Positions 5,978-13,463 of a stretch of 15,271 nt of DNA are shown piece by piece; position 1 is the stretch's first letter, and each line of letters starts with the position of its first letter. The position numbers were made by a program, and so were the translations under genes. Under the pieces are notes generated by a model, which saw only the letters and a list, made by a program, of their open reading frames with translations, searched no databases and was not told where the DNA came from. The stretch spans positions 1-15,271 of the forward strand of contig JAFMBU010000024.1 of NCBI GenBank assembly GCA_017858295.1, in the 5' to 3' direction. The DNA comes from Porticoccaceae bacterium (lineage in GTDB: Bacteria > Pseudomonadota > Gammaproteobacteria > Pseudomonadales > Porticoccaceae).

Positions 5978-8110
5978 GTGATTAAAAAAATACTATTGCT
6001 CGGGGCAATCGCCGTATTGTTCTGGGCCTATATCGCCTTCGACGGTCAGCGCTATCTATCTGTGGACTTCTTTCGCGATCTCTATGCTCAGCAGCCAGCA
6101 CTCACCGCAGCGGTCTATTTTTCAATCTATGTGATTGCCACGGCGGTATCAATTCCCGGTGCGGCGCTATTAACGATTATTGGTGGCATGGTGTTTGGAT
6201 TGTGGATTGGCACCTTGCTGGTTTCTTTCGCCAGCTCCATCGGCGCCACACTGGCGTTTTTGGTCTCGCGTTTTTTACTCAGAGATTGGGTGCAGGCAAA
6301 ATTTTCCAGCCACCTAAGTACTATTAACCGGGGCATCGAAACCCAGGGTGGTTACTACCTCTTTGGTCTGCGACTAATACCCCTATTTCCGTTTTGGATG
6401 ATCAATCTGGTGATGGGACTGACGCCATTAAAAGCAGCGACTTTTTACCTGGTTAGTCAGTTGGGTATGTTGGCAGGAACTTTTGTCTACGTTAATGCCG
6501 GTGCCTCCTTGGGTAGCATCGATGAATTTTCTGCGGCGGGCATTATGACCCCGGCGGTGATTTCGTCCTTTGTACTCTTAGCCCTGTTCCCCTTGATAGT
6601 GCGCGCAGTGGTTAATGCTGTGGAGCGGCGCAAGCTTTATCGCGGTTTTAAAAAGCCGCGTACGTTCGATACCAACCTGATTGTGATTGGTGCTGGCAGT
6701 GGCGGTCTAGTGAGTGCCTATATAGGCGCAACCCTCAAGGCTCGAGTAACGCTGATTGAGCGGGACAAGATGGGCGGCGACTGTTTAAACACTGGCTGCG
6801 TGCCGAGCAAGGCACTTATCCGCGCGGCAAAGTCCATGTCTGAAATTAACAAGGCGACGCAGTTGGGTATAGATGTTGCCCCTCCGCAAGTAGACTTTGC
6901 TCGAGTGATGGGCCGGGTTCAGGATGTGATCAAAACCATTGAACCCCATGATTCGGTAGAGCGTTTTACCGGTCTGGGCGTCGACTGCCTCTATGGCAAT
7001 GCCAAGCTAATTTCGCCCTGGGTGGTGGATGTGGATGGGCAGCAAATCAGTGCTGAAAAAATTATTCTAGCCACTGGTGCGCGGCCGACCATGCCACCGA
7101 TTCCTGGGTTAGATCAGGTTGATCCCTTGACCTCTGAGACACTCTGGCAGCTGCAGGATTTACCTGGGCGCTTGCTGATTGTCGGTGGCGGTGCGATTGG
7201 CTGTGAGTTGGCCCAGGCATTTCAGCGGCTCGGCTCCCAGGTCACCTTGGTTGAGATGCAGTCCCAGTTATTGCCGCGAGATGATCAGCAGGTTGCTTCC
7301 TTTATGCAAGATTGCCTTGCGTCTGAGGGTGTGCAAGTACTGACTAACTACGGCGCAGAAAAGTTTGATTCTCAAGGTGGTCAGCGTCATGCAGACCTAT
7401 TTTCAACTGCTGAGCCAGCTGCCGAATCGCTGCGGATTGAATTTGATTTAGTGTTGGTAGCGATCGGCCGAACAGCCAACACCGAGAGTCTTGGCCTTGA
7501 AGCGTTGGGTATCCCGCTTAATGCTAATGGCACTCTCACCACGGATGATTATCTGCGCACCTGCTATCCGAATATCTTGGCCTGTGGCGATCTGGTTGGG
7601 CCCTACCAGCTGACCCATGCTGCCAGCCATCAGGCGTGGTTTGCTGCGGTAAATGGTCTGCTTGGACGGTTTAAGAAATTCCGCGTTGATTACCGAATTA
7701 TGCCCCAGGTGGTATTTACTGATCCGCAGATTGGGCGTGTGGGTCTCAATCAGCGTGATGCTGCAGAGCAGGGTATTGAAGTGGAGATCACCCAGTACGA
7801 GCTATCCGATTTGGATCGCGCCATTGCCGATAACGATGCCCAGGGTTTTATTCAGGTGTTAACGGTTCCGGGTAAAGACCGGATTCTCGGTGCGACTATT
7901 GTTGGGCCTCAAGCGGGGGAGTTGATCAATGAGTTTGTGTTGGCGATGAAACATAATTTGGGTCTGAATAAGCTCCTGGGAACCATTCGCAGTTATCCAA
8001 CCCTGAGCGAGGGCAATCGATTTGTTGCTGGGGAGTGGAAGCGCAAGCATGTTCCCCATAGATTGTTGGCGATCTTGCAGCGCTATTTAGGGCGCAACCT
8101 GAAAGACTAG
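5978..8110 (+). CDS. TVP38/TMEM64 membrane protein fused to FAD/NAD(P) disulfide oxidoreductase
   Basis: A 710-residue two-part protein. Residues 1-220 are a TVP38/TMEM64 (SNARE-associated/DedA-like) membrane domain: hydrophobic segments near 4-21, 41-57, 62-98, 127-148, 153-172 and 190-213, with GGMVFGLWIGTL and FGLRLIPLFPFWMINLVMG typical of that family. Residues 229-690 are a class I pyridine nucleotide-disulfide oxidoreductase: FAD motif GAGSGG (238-243), redox pair Cys269-x4-Cys274 in CLNTGC, NAD motif GGGAIGCELA (403-412), second FAD motif ILACGDLVG (533-541) and the dimerisation domain. The mercuric-reductase C-terminal cysteine pair and NmerA domain are absent, and the usual catalytic His of the HPT-x2-E motif is Tyr673 (SYPTLSE). 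Fusions of this kind exist in databases; the substrate is unknown. GTG start with AGAGG seven bases upstream. Likely an inner-membrane thiol or electron-transfer enzyme (inference). Confidence 0.9.
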   Translation: MIKKILLLGAIAVLFWAYIAFDGQRYLSVDFFRDLYAQQPALTAAVYFSIYVIATAVSIPGAALLTIIGGMVFGLWIGTLLVSFASSIGATLAFLVSRFLLRDWVQAKFSSHLSTINRGIETQGGYYLFGLRLIPLFPFWMINLVMGLTPLKAATFYLVSQLGMLAGTFVYVNAGASLGSIDEFSAAGIMTPAVISSFVLLALFPLIVRAVVNAVERRKLYRGFKKPRTFDTNLIVIGAGSGGLVSAYIGATLKARVTLIERDKMGGDCLNTGCVPSKALIRAAKSMSEINKATQLGIDVAPPQVDFARVMGRVQDVIKTIEPHDSVERFTGLGVDCLYGNAKLISPWVVDVDGQQISAEKIILATGARPTMPPIPGLDQVDPLTSETLWQLQDLPGRLLIVGGGAIGCELAQAFQRLGSQVTLVEMQSQLLPRDDQQVASFMQDCLASEGVQVLTNYGAEKFDSQGGQRHADLFSTAEPAAESLRIEFDLVLVAIGRTANTESLGLEALGIPLNANGTLTTDDYLRTCYPNILACGDLVGPYQLTHAASHQAWFAAVNGLLGRFKKFRVDYRIMPQVVFTDPQIGRVGLNQRDAAEQGIEVEITQYELSDLDRAIADNDAQGFIQVLTVPGKDRILGATIVGPQAGELINEFVLAMKHNLGLNKLLGTIRSYPTLSEGNRFVAGEWKRKHVPHRLLAILQRYLGRNLKD

Positions 8111-8121
8111 GGTTTTCAGGT

Positions 8122-8182
8122 CAAGCGTTCTAACCCAAGCGTTCTAATACAGGCTCTCTAACCCAAGCCCTCTAACTCAAGC
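8122..8182. repeat. Degenerate 14-bp tandem repeat, about 4.3 copies
   Basis: CAAGCGTTCTAACC (8122-8135), CAAGCGTTCTAATA (8136-8149), CAGGCTCTCTAACC (8150-8163), CAAGCCCTCTAACT (8164-8177), then CAAGC. It fills the gap between two convergent stops, and its last copies overlap the stop and final codons of fieF. No hairpin terminator is seen in this 61-base gap. Confidence 0.75.
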
Positions 8183-9128
8183 TATGCTCATCACTGCTGG
8201 CATAGTCGGGCATAGTCTCTTGAGCTGCCACTGACTGGGGGTCGATATGAATAATGATCTCGGAGCCGGGGAAGACTGAGAGTATTCTCGCCTCAACTTC
8301 ATCGGAAATTTTGTGGGCAGCCATCAGGCTTAGATCATCGTCCAGCTCCAGATGCAGCTGAATAAAGGTCATGGTTCCAGAGTGACGCGAGCGCAGGTCG
8401 TGAAGTCCTCTGGTGCTGGGGTGAGCCAGCACTAGAGCCTTAATGGTGTCGCGATCTTCGTCTGGCAGTTCACGATCCATTAGGTGATCGTAAGAAGTGA
8501 CGATAATTTCGCGCGCGCTGTAGAGAATATACAGTCCTATCGCGGCAGCAAAAATACCATCAAAACCGGGATAGCCGAGGCTCACCAGTAGCAGCGCAAT
8601 AATCACGCTGCCATTAACCAGCAGGTCGGTGCGGTAGTGCAGAGCATCGGCTTTAATCGCTGTAGAGTTGGTTTTGCGAATCACATGCTGTTGAAAACTC
8701 AGTAATCCCAGTGTTGCGACAATGGAAATCACCATCACCACCATGCCAAGCTGCACGGACTCAACTGCCACTGGGTTAATAATTCGCTCTGCGGCTTCAA
8801 AGAGCAAAAATCCCGCAGATCCCGCAATAAATAACGACTGGCTTAAACCGGCCAAGGCTTCGGCTTTGCCATGACCAAAGCGATGCTCTTTGTCTGCCGG
8901 TGTCAGGGCATGGCGCACGGCGATCAGATTGATCATGGATGCCAGGGCGTCGAGCATGGAGTCGATCAATGTAGCCAGTAGGCTGACGGAACCCGAGGCT
9001 CCCCAGGCTGCGAGCTTTAGGGCAATCAATACCAGTGCCACAGAGGTTGAGGCGTAGGTGGCCAGACGCAGTAGGCGCGCGGTCTCTTGGGGAGGCAGCT
9101 GATTAATTGTTGAGGTTGCGTCATTCAT
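8172..9128 (-). CDS. fieF: Cation diffusion facilitator, FieF-type iron/zinc efflux pump
   Basis: Inner-membrane proton/divalent-metal antiporter of 318 residues that exports Fe(II) and Zn(II) in the E. coli family member (300 residues). Six hydrophobic segments lie at about 27-45, 48-72, 94-112, 125-145, 168-185 and 190-208. The transport site residues are present: Asp56 and Asp60 in DSMLD (second segment), His164 and Asp168 in HYRTD (fifth). FGHGKAEALA (84-93) is the conserved loop. The cytoplasmic domain from about 213 carries histidines at 243, 249, 259, 272 and 294 (IIIHIDP), the positions used for zinc-dependent dimerisation in YiiP. Compared with E. coli it has a short N-terminal extension and a longer C-terminal tail reaching into the tandem repeat. 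The Shine-Dalgarno is weak. It lies 63 bases after hemW and may share its transcript. Confidence 0.93.
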   Translation of the reverse strand: MNDATSTINQLPPQETARLLRLATYASTSVALVLIALKLAAWGASGSVSLLATLIDSMLDALASMINLIAVRHALTPADKEHRFGHGKAEALAGLSQSLFIAGSAGFLLFEAAERIINPVAVESVQLGMVVMVISIVATLGLLSFQQHVIRKTNSTAIKADALHYRTDLLVNGSVIIALLLVSLGYPGFDGIFAAAIGLYILYSAREIIVTSYDHLMDRELPDEDRDTIKALVLAHPSTRGLHDLRSRHSGTMTFIQLHLELDDDLSLMAAHKISDEVEARILSVFPGSEIIIHIDPQSVAAQETMPDYASSDEHSLS

Positions 9129-9191
9129 GACTGTATCTGGAGCCCTAGTGTTTCGATGATCTGCAGTTTAACAAATTAAACCGATCAGTCC

Positions 9192-10301
9192 CTAGGAAAA
9201 CCCCTGCAGCGTGCTATTCAAAAATTGATAGCCCAGCGCCGTTGTTTGGTAGCGGCGCTCATTCACTTCTAATAGTCCCTGAGACTGCAATTTTGCCACT
9301 TGCTTGGCAATGCTTGAGGCAGGTAGACCGGTGCGCGACGTAAAATAGTCCGCACTCAGACCATCGCGCAGACGCAGGCCGTTCATCATAAACTCCACTG
9401 CCAGCTCGTCTAAGGCTATGGGTTTTTGCTGAGCCAGAGTGAGTGGGTCTCGGGCTAAATAGTTATCGGGCTGGCGAGTTTTGTTGCTGCGCAGAATGCA
9501 GTTTTCAGCTGGCACAGTGATTTTTCCGTGGGCGCCGGCTCCGATACCCAGATAGTCGCCAAACTGCCAGTAGTTCATATTGTGCCGGGAGGCTTGTCCC
9601 GGCTGGGCAAAGGCCGACACTTCATACTGCTTGTAACCGCCATCGTCGAGCAGCTCCATACCAGCTTGCTGTATATCGATCAGAGCATCTTCCTCCGGCA
9701 GTTGCGGGGGCCGCGAGTAGAACTCAGTGTTGGGCTCGATAGTCAGCTGGTACCAGGAAATATGCAGTGCACCGCTGTCCCTGGCCAGCTGGAGATCCCG
9801 GCGCGCCTGCTCAACTGTCTGACCTGAGAGGCCATGCATAAGATCGAGATTAAAGTTATCAAAGCCGGCTCGCCGTGCGGTATCAATTGCCGACAGGGCC
9901 TGACTGCCATCGTGAATACGGCCCAACTGCAGCAGATGCTGATCATTAAAACTCTGGATACCAATGGATAGGCGATTGACCCCAGCGCTGCGAAAGCCAC
10001 TAAATTTATTCTGCTCTGCAGTACCTGGGTTGGCTTCAAGAGTGATTTCTATATCTGTTTCAAAGCCGATAAGGCGTTCTGCGGCATTGAGTATTTGGCC
10101 AATGCCCGCAGCCGAAAACAGGCTGGGGGTGCCACCGCCAAAAAAGATCGAAGTGAGTTTCCTACCCTGAGCCCATTTTTGATCCTGTTGCAGGTCCGCA
10201 ATCAGTGCCTGAATATAGTTCTGTTCAGGAATCTCAGGGCCGGCAGTGTGAGAGTTAAAATCACAGTAGGGGCATTTGCGCACACACCAGGGTATGTGCA
10301 C
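9192..10301 (-). CDS. hemW: Radical SAM heme chaperone HemW
   Basis: HemW binds heme and a 4Fe-4S cluster and delivers heme to membrane respiratory proteins; it was long misnamed oxygen-independent coproporphyrinogen oxidase. The cluster motif is C-VRK-C-PY-C-DF with phenylalanine where HemN has a fourth cysteine, which separates HemW from HemN. GGGTPS (55-60), EANPG, LSIGIQSF and the C-terminal winged-helix domain with EFMMNGLRLRDG follow. Numbering is from the GTG at 10301, the only conventional start. Yet the codons just upstream read ELPPLSLY, matching E. coli LPPLSLYIHIPWC, and no ATG, GTG or TTG lies in frame before the TAA at 10356-10358. A CTG at 10328 would give 378 residues, the E. 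coli length; an ATC at 10340 has AGG seven bases upstream. The real start is probably one of these. It follows rdgB closely. Confidence 0.93.
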   Translation of the reverse strand: MHIPWCVRKCPYCDFNSHTAGPEIPEQNYIQALIADLQQDQKWAQGRKLTSIFFGGGTPSLFSAAGIGQILNAAERLIGFETDIEITLEANPGTAEQNKFSGFRSAGVNRLSIGIQSFNDQHLLQLGRIHDGSQALSAIDTARRAGFDNFNLDLMHGLSGQTVEQARRDLQLARDSGALHISWYQLTIEPNTEFYSRPPQLPEEDALIDIQQAGMELLDDGGYKQYEVSAFAQPGQASRHNMNYWQFGDYLGIGAGAHGKITVPAENCILRSNKTRQPDNYLARDPLTLAQQKPIALDELAVEFMMNGLRLRDGLSADYFTSRTGLPASSIAKQVAKLQSQGLLEVNERRYQTTALGYQFLNSTLQGFS

Positions 10302-10367
10302 ATAGAGAGAGAGGGGCGGGAGTTCCAGTGCGCTGTCGATGTGGAGGCCTGTTGGTTATTGTGCGAT

Positions 10368-10994
10368 CTAAGTGGACTGCCTATTGGCTGCAGTACTGTC
10401 GGATAAAGTGCCGGCTAATTTGTTAAGTAACTCTTGTATCGCTTTGCCGCGATGACTGATGCGGTTTTTTTCCTGTTTGTCTATTTCTGCCGCATGACAG
10501 TCTAAATCCTCAACATAAAATAGCGGATCATAACCAAAGCCGCCGTCACCCTTTGGCTCCAGTGCAATATAACCCTCCCAGCTGCCCTGACAGATAATCG
10601 GTGTGGGGTCAGTGGCGTGACGCATATAGACGATAACGCATTGATAGCGTGCGCTGCGCTGTTCCAGTGGGGCGTCGCCCAGTACTTCGAGAAGCTTTTT
10701 ATTGTTGCTGGCATTATTGGCCTCTGGACCGGCGAAGCGTGCGGAGTAGATACCAGGTGCGCCATTGAGTAGATCCACTTCCAGTCCCGAGTCATCGGCG
10801 ATTGCCGGCATGCCTGACATCAGTGTGGCATTGCGGGCTTTAAGGATGGCATTCTCCACAAAGCAGAGTCCGGTTTCTTCAACATCCTCTATGCCCAGTT
10901 CCTGTTGAGGAACTATCTGCATATTGAGTTCGGCCAGCATGTCGTTAAGTTCTTTAATTTTCCCGGCATTACTGCTAGCCAATACAATTTTCAA
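10368..10994 (-). CDS. rdgB: XTP/dITP diphosphatase RdgB (HAM1 family)
   Basis: Hydrolyses non-canonical purine triphosphates (ITP, dITP, XTP) to the monophosphate and pyrophosphate, keeping them out of DNA and RNA. The 208 residues contain the family's SSNAGK at 7-12 for triphosphate binding, ADDSGLEVDLLNGAPG at 66-81 with the catalytic Asp69, GGFGYDPLF at 151-159 and ISHRGKA at 179-185 for base recognition. E. coli RdgB has 197 residues; the extra length is a polar C-terminal tail (SDSTAANRQST). The start is TTG, with AGAGGA seven bases upstream, and the first residues KIVLASSN agree with the family. It lies 42 bases after the DUF4426 gene and just upstream of hemW, in the Pseudomonas-type order. 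Confidence 0.96.
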   Translation of the reverse strand: MKIVLASSNAGKIKELNDMLAELNMQIVPQQELGIEDVEETGLCFVENAILKARNATLMSGMPAIADDSGLEVDLLNGAPGIYSARFAGPEANNASNNKKLLEVLGDAPLEQRSARYQCVIVYMRHATDPTPIICQGSWEGYIALEPKGDGGFGYDPLFYVEDLDCHAAEIDKQEKNRISHRGKAIQELLNKLAGTLSDSTAANRQST

Positions 10995-11036
10995 ACGCTG
11001 TTCCTCTATTTGTGGTGTTGCATCTTATGGATAAGA

Positions 11037-11471
11037 TTAGTCGTGATACATTTTTTTCTGGAACTTGAAATCATAGGCGGGCTTTTGTGGGTCGGCGCGC
11101 ACCGAAATCTTAAAGGTTAAAAGGTCTTCATTTTCAAATTCGAAAGGCGCCAGGTAATAGACCGCATCCTGTTCCCGCACTTCAACAAATTCCAGCGTCT
11201 GACTCATCTGAAAAATATTGTAAACCTTGCCACTGATCAGCGCAGATTTGCCGGTTCCGGAACCCATCACTAGGGCTATATTAACCAGCCCTTTGTCTTT
11301 GCCGCGAACAATTTTATTAGCCACTGCTACATCTGGATCTATAAAGGTGCTGTTAAAGGCACTAAAGAAAATCTTATTGTCGCCAACCTGTTTGTAGATC
11401 TTGTCATTGGCCACAGCGGCCGCAGGCAGCGCTAAAGACAGAATAGATAATAATACGAGTAAATATTTCAT
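11037..11471 (-). CDS. Secreted DUF4426-family protein
   Basis: A 144-residue protein with a clear Sec signal peptide (MKYLLVLLSILSLALPAAA, likely cut after AVA at about residue 21) and a soluble beta-rich remainder (KIFFSAFNSTFIDPDVA, LVNIALVMGSGTG, LEFVEVREQDAVYYLAPF, LTFKISVRADP). It is therefore probably periplasmic. The sequence and its position between metW and rdgB match the DUF4426 family of Pseudomonas and relatives; no function is established. The start at 11471 has GGAGGA eight bases upstream. An upstream in-frame start at 11561 would overlap metW and bury the signal peptide, so it was not used. Its stop overlaps a small inverted repeat ATCTTAT/ATAAGAT (11022-11037). Confidence 0.88.
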   Translation of the reverse strand: MKYLLVLLSILSLALPAAAVANDKIYKQVGDNKIFFSAFNSTFIDPDVAVANKIVRGKDKGLVNIALVMGSGTGKSALISGKVYNIFQMSQTLEFVEVREQDAVYYLAPFEFENEDLLTFKISVRADPQKPAYDFKFQKKMYHD

Positions 11472-11512
11472 TGGCTTAGTCCTCCATGTTGGGCCATAAG
11501 GCCCGTAAACGA

Positions 11513-12121
11513 TTATTTGCTGAGATGATAAACCGCGGTTTCGGCAAATAGATTGGGCCACAGGTTTTTGAGTTGTCGGTCGAGAAAATGTTCACCGACG
11601 AACTGTTTACGTAGAATTTTTATATTTCGTTCACGGCACAGAGCTTCGAAATCACTGTAGGTAAAAAAGTGGATGTTGGGTGTGTCATACCATTCATAGG
11701 CCAGCTGTTTGGTCACTGGCATACGTCCGCGAAAAGTTAGATACGCGCGGGCTTTCCAGTGGCCAAAGTTGGGGAATGTGATGACACATTGAGTACCGAT
11801 TCGCAGCATCTCGTCCAACACCAGGTGTGGAAAACGCATGGCCTGCAGTGCCTGAGTCATAATTACAGTGTCAAAGCTGTTGTCGGCAAAATTGGCCATG
11901 CCCTTGTTGAGATCCTGCTCCACAACATTGACGCCTTTGGCTACGCACTGATTGATCGAGTCTGGATCAATCTCAAGGCCATAACCGCGAATATCTAAAT
12001 CTTTCTGCAGTTGAGCCAGTAGTGTGCCATCGCCACAACCGAGGTCGAGAACTCGAGAGTTGGGTGCAACCCAGGAGTGAATGGAATCATTTATTTGGCG
12101 CGTGCTTTCGGCTTGGTTCAT
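11513..12121 (-). CDS. metW: Methionine biosynthesis protein MetW
   Basis: A 202-residue protein with the SAM-dependent methyltransferase fold: motif I LDLGCGDGTLL at 25-35, GYGLEIDP for the next strand, and DTVIMTQALQAM. FPNFGHWKARAYL and the R-G-x-M-P-V segment are MetW signatures. MetW is encoded next to MetX in many proteobacteria and is reported to be needed for, or to assist, homoserine acylation; its own methyl substrate is not established. Its ATG overlaps the metX TGA as ATGA at 12118-12121, so translation of the pair is coupled. It is followed 41 bases later by the DUF4426 gene. Confidence 0.96.
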   Translation of the reverse strand: MNQAESTRQINDSIHSWVAPNSRVLDLGCGDGTLLAQLQKDLDIRGYGLEIDPDSINQCVAKGVNVVEQDLNKGMANFADNSFDTVIMTQALQAMRFPHLVLDEMLRIGTQCVITFPNFGHWKARAYLTFRGRMPVTKQLAYEWYDTPNIHFFTYSDFEALCRERNIKILRKQFVGEHFLDRQLKNLWPNLFAETAVYHLSK

Positions 12122-13275
12122 GCTGCGCCCTCCAATTTATCGGCGACCTTGCTGAGATAATTGCCCAGCACTTGTTGGTAGCGGGGATTGGGCAGCAAAA
12201 AGGCATCGTGGCCCTGGTCTGAATCTATTTCGGCGAAGGAGACGTTTTTGCCGGCGGCAATTAAGGCGTCGGTAATCTCCCGGGAGCGCTGAGGCGAAAA
12301 GCGCCAGTCGCTGCTGAAGGCCACCACCAGAAAGTCACAGCTGGCATGGCTAAAGGCCTGCACTGGGTCATTTTGATACTCTCGGGATAGGTCGAAATAA
12401 TCGAGCATCTTGGTAATCAGAATATAGGCATTGGCATCAAAGTCGCCGGAAAACTTCTCACCCTGATAGTTGAGATAGCTTTCAATCTGAAACTCTATGG
12501 GAGCGGCCTCTCCCTGAGTAAAGGTTCCCGAGCGCAGCTCGCGGCCAAATTTTTGCCCCATCAGTTCATCGGAGAGATAGGTGACATGACCGATCATGCG
12601 AGCCAGGGCCAGACCGCGACGTGGCGCTGTATTGTTTTCCAAGTAATTGCCGTCACAGAAGTCGGGGTCCGATTGAATCGCCCTGCGGGCCAGTTCATTA
12701 AAGGCGATATTCTGTGCCGTCAGCTTCATGGATGAGGCAATAACAATACTATTGGCCAGCTTGTCTGGATGCTCCAGTGCCCAGCGCATCGCTTGCATAC
12801 CCCCGAGACTGCCGCCTATCACTGCAGCCCAGCGTTGAATACCGAGATGCTCCATCAACAGGCGTTGGGATTCCACCCAGTCTCTGGCGCGCAGCACCGG
12901 GAAGTCTGCACCCCATGGCTTACCACTTTCTGGATTAATTGTCGTGGGGCCGGTACTGCCAAAGCAGCTGCCGATATTATTCAGTGAAACAATAAAAAAG
13001 CGATTGGTGTCCATGGCTTTGCCTGGGCCTATATAGCTGTCCCACCAGCCGGGCTTTTCCCCATCGGCATAAACGCCGGCCGCGTGGTGGCTGCCGCTTA
13101 GGGCATGACAGATCAATAGGGCATTACTCTTGTCAGCATTCAGGGTGCCATAGGTCTCAACCATCAGCTCATGGCTCGGCAGCACAACGCCGCAGGCCAG
13201 TGTCAGAGGCTTTTCAATAAGAATTTTTTCCGCCGTTACCAGGCCGACGGAGGATGCGCTTGTATCTGATGTCAT
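12118..13275 (-). CDS. metX: Homoserine O-acyltransferase MetX
   Basis: Transfers an acyl group from acyl-CoA to the hydroxyl of L-homoserine, the first committed step of methionine synthesis. The 385-residue alpha/beta-hydrolase has the nucleophile Ser156 in GGSLGGMQ, Asp323 in SSDWRFSP and His356 in QGHDAFLL. LNNIGSCFGSTGP and ICHALSGSHHAAG are family landmarks. MetX enzymes use acetyl-CoA in many bacteria, but in Pseudomonas-type gammaproteobacteria the MetX is annotated as a succinyltransferase; I cannot decide this from sequence by eye. The start at 13275 gives the usual length. A longer frame to 13437 adds 54 residues unlike the family and crosses a TATAAT at 13304-13309. Head of the metX-metW-DUF4426-rdgB-hemW train, divergent from tas. 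Confidence 0.96.
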   Translation of the reverse strand: MTSDTSASSVGLVTAEKILIEKPLTLACGVVLPSHELMVETYGTLNADKSNALLICHALSGSHHAAGVYADGEKPGWWDSYIGPGKAMDTNRFFIVSLNNIGSCFGSTGPTTINPESGKPWGADFPVLRARDWVESQRLLMEHLGIQRWAAVIGGSLGGMQAMRWALEHPDKLANSIVIASSMKLTAQNIAFNELARRAIQSDPDFCDGNYLENNTAPRRGLALARMIGHVTYLSDELMGQKFGRELRSGTFTQGEAAPIEFQIESYLNYQGEKFSGDFDANAYILITKMLDYFDLSREYQNDPVQAFSHASCDFLVVAFSSDWRFSPQRSREITDALIAAGKNVSFAEIDSDQGHDAFLLPNPRYQQVLGNYLSKVADKLEGAA

Positions 13276-13303
13276 TAACGGATTCTCTGGGAGTTCGCTC
13301 TTA

Positions 13304-13309
13304 ATTATA
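13304..13309 (-). promoter_or_regulatory. Consensus -10 box upstream of metX
   Basis: TATAAT on the minus strand, 29 bases before the metX ATG. No good -35 lies 16-18 bases upstream, so it may depend on an activator or be fortuitous. No clear plus-strand promoter for tas was found in the same 188-base divergent gap. Confidence 0.35.
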
Positions 13310-13463
13310 GGTGTTGAGTCTAAGAGGCTGCCTAGTTTAACGCAACTTTGGCCGAGGCTTTTAATTAACAGGGGTGGACGCAAAGAAAGGTAAGCCGGTG
13401 CTATTTTTAATCTCAGCATTGTCGGATAGACTAACACTTCAAATTTGCCCGGATAAAAAAAGC

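Noticed and set aside
5978..8110. Mercuric reductase
   Set aside because: No NmerA domain and no C-terminal cysteine pair; no mer genes nearby.
9166..9181. GTTTAA/TTAAAC inverted repeat after hemW as a terminator
   Set aside because: AT-only core stem without a U-tract; too weak to call.
9192..10301. Oxygen-independent coproporphyrinogen III oxidase HemN
   Set aside because: The cluster motif lacks HemN's fourth cysteine (CDF here) and the length and C-terminal domain are of HemW type.
11472..11561. Longer start for the DUF4426 gene overlapping metW
   Set aside because: It would place a polar stretch before an obvious signal peptide; the internal ATG has a strong ribosome site.
13276..13437. 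Longer metX start giving 54 extra residues
   Set aside because: Unlike the family, basic and proline/leucine-rich, and crosses the TATAAT; the start at 13275 gives the normal length.
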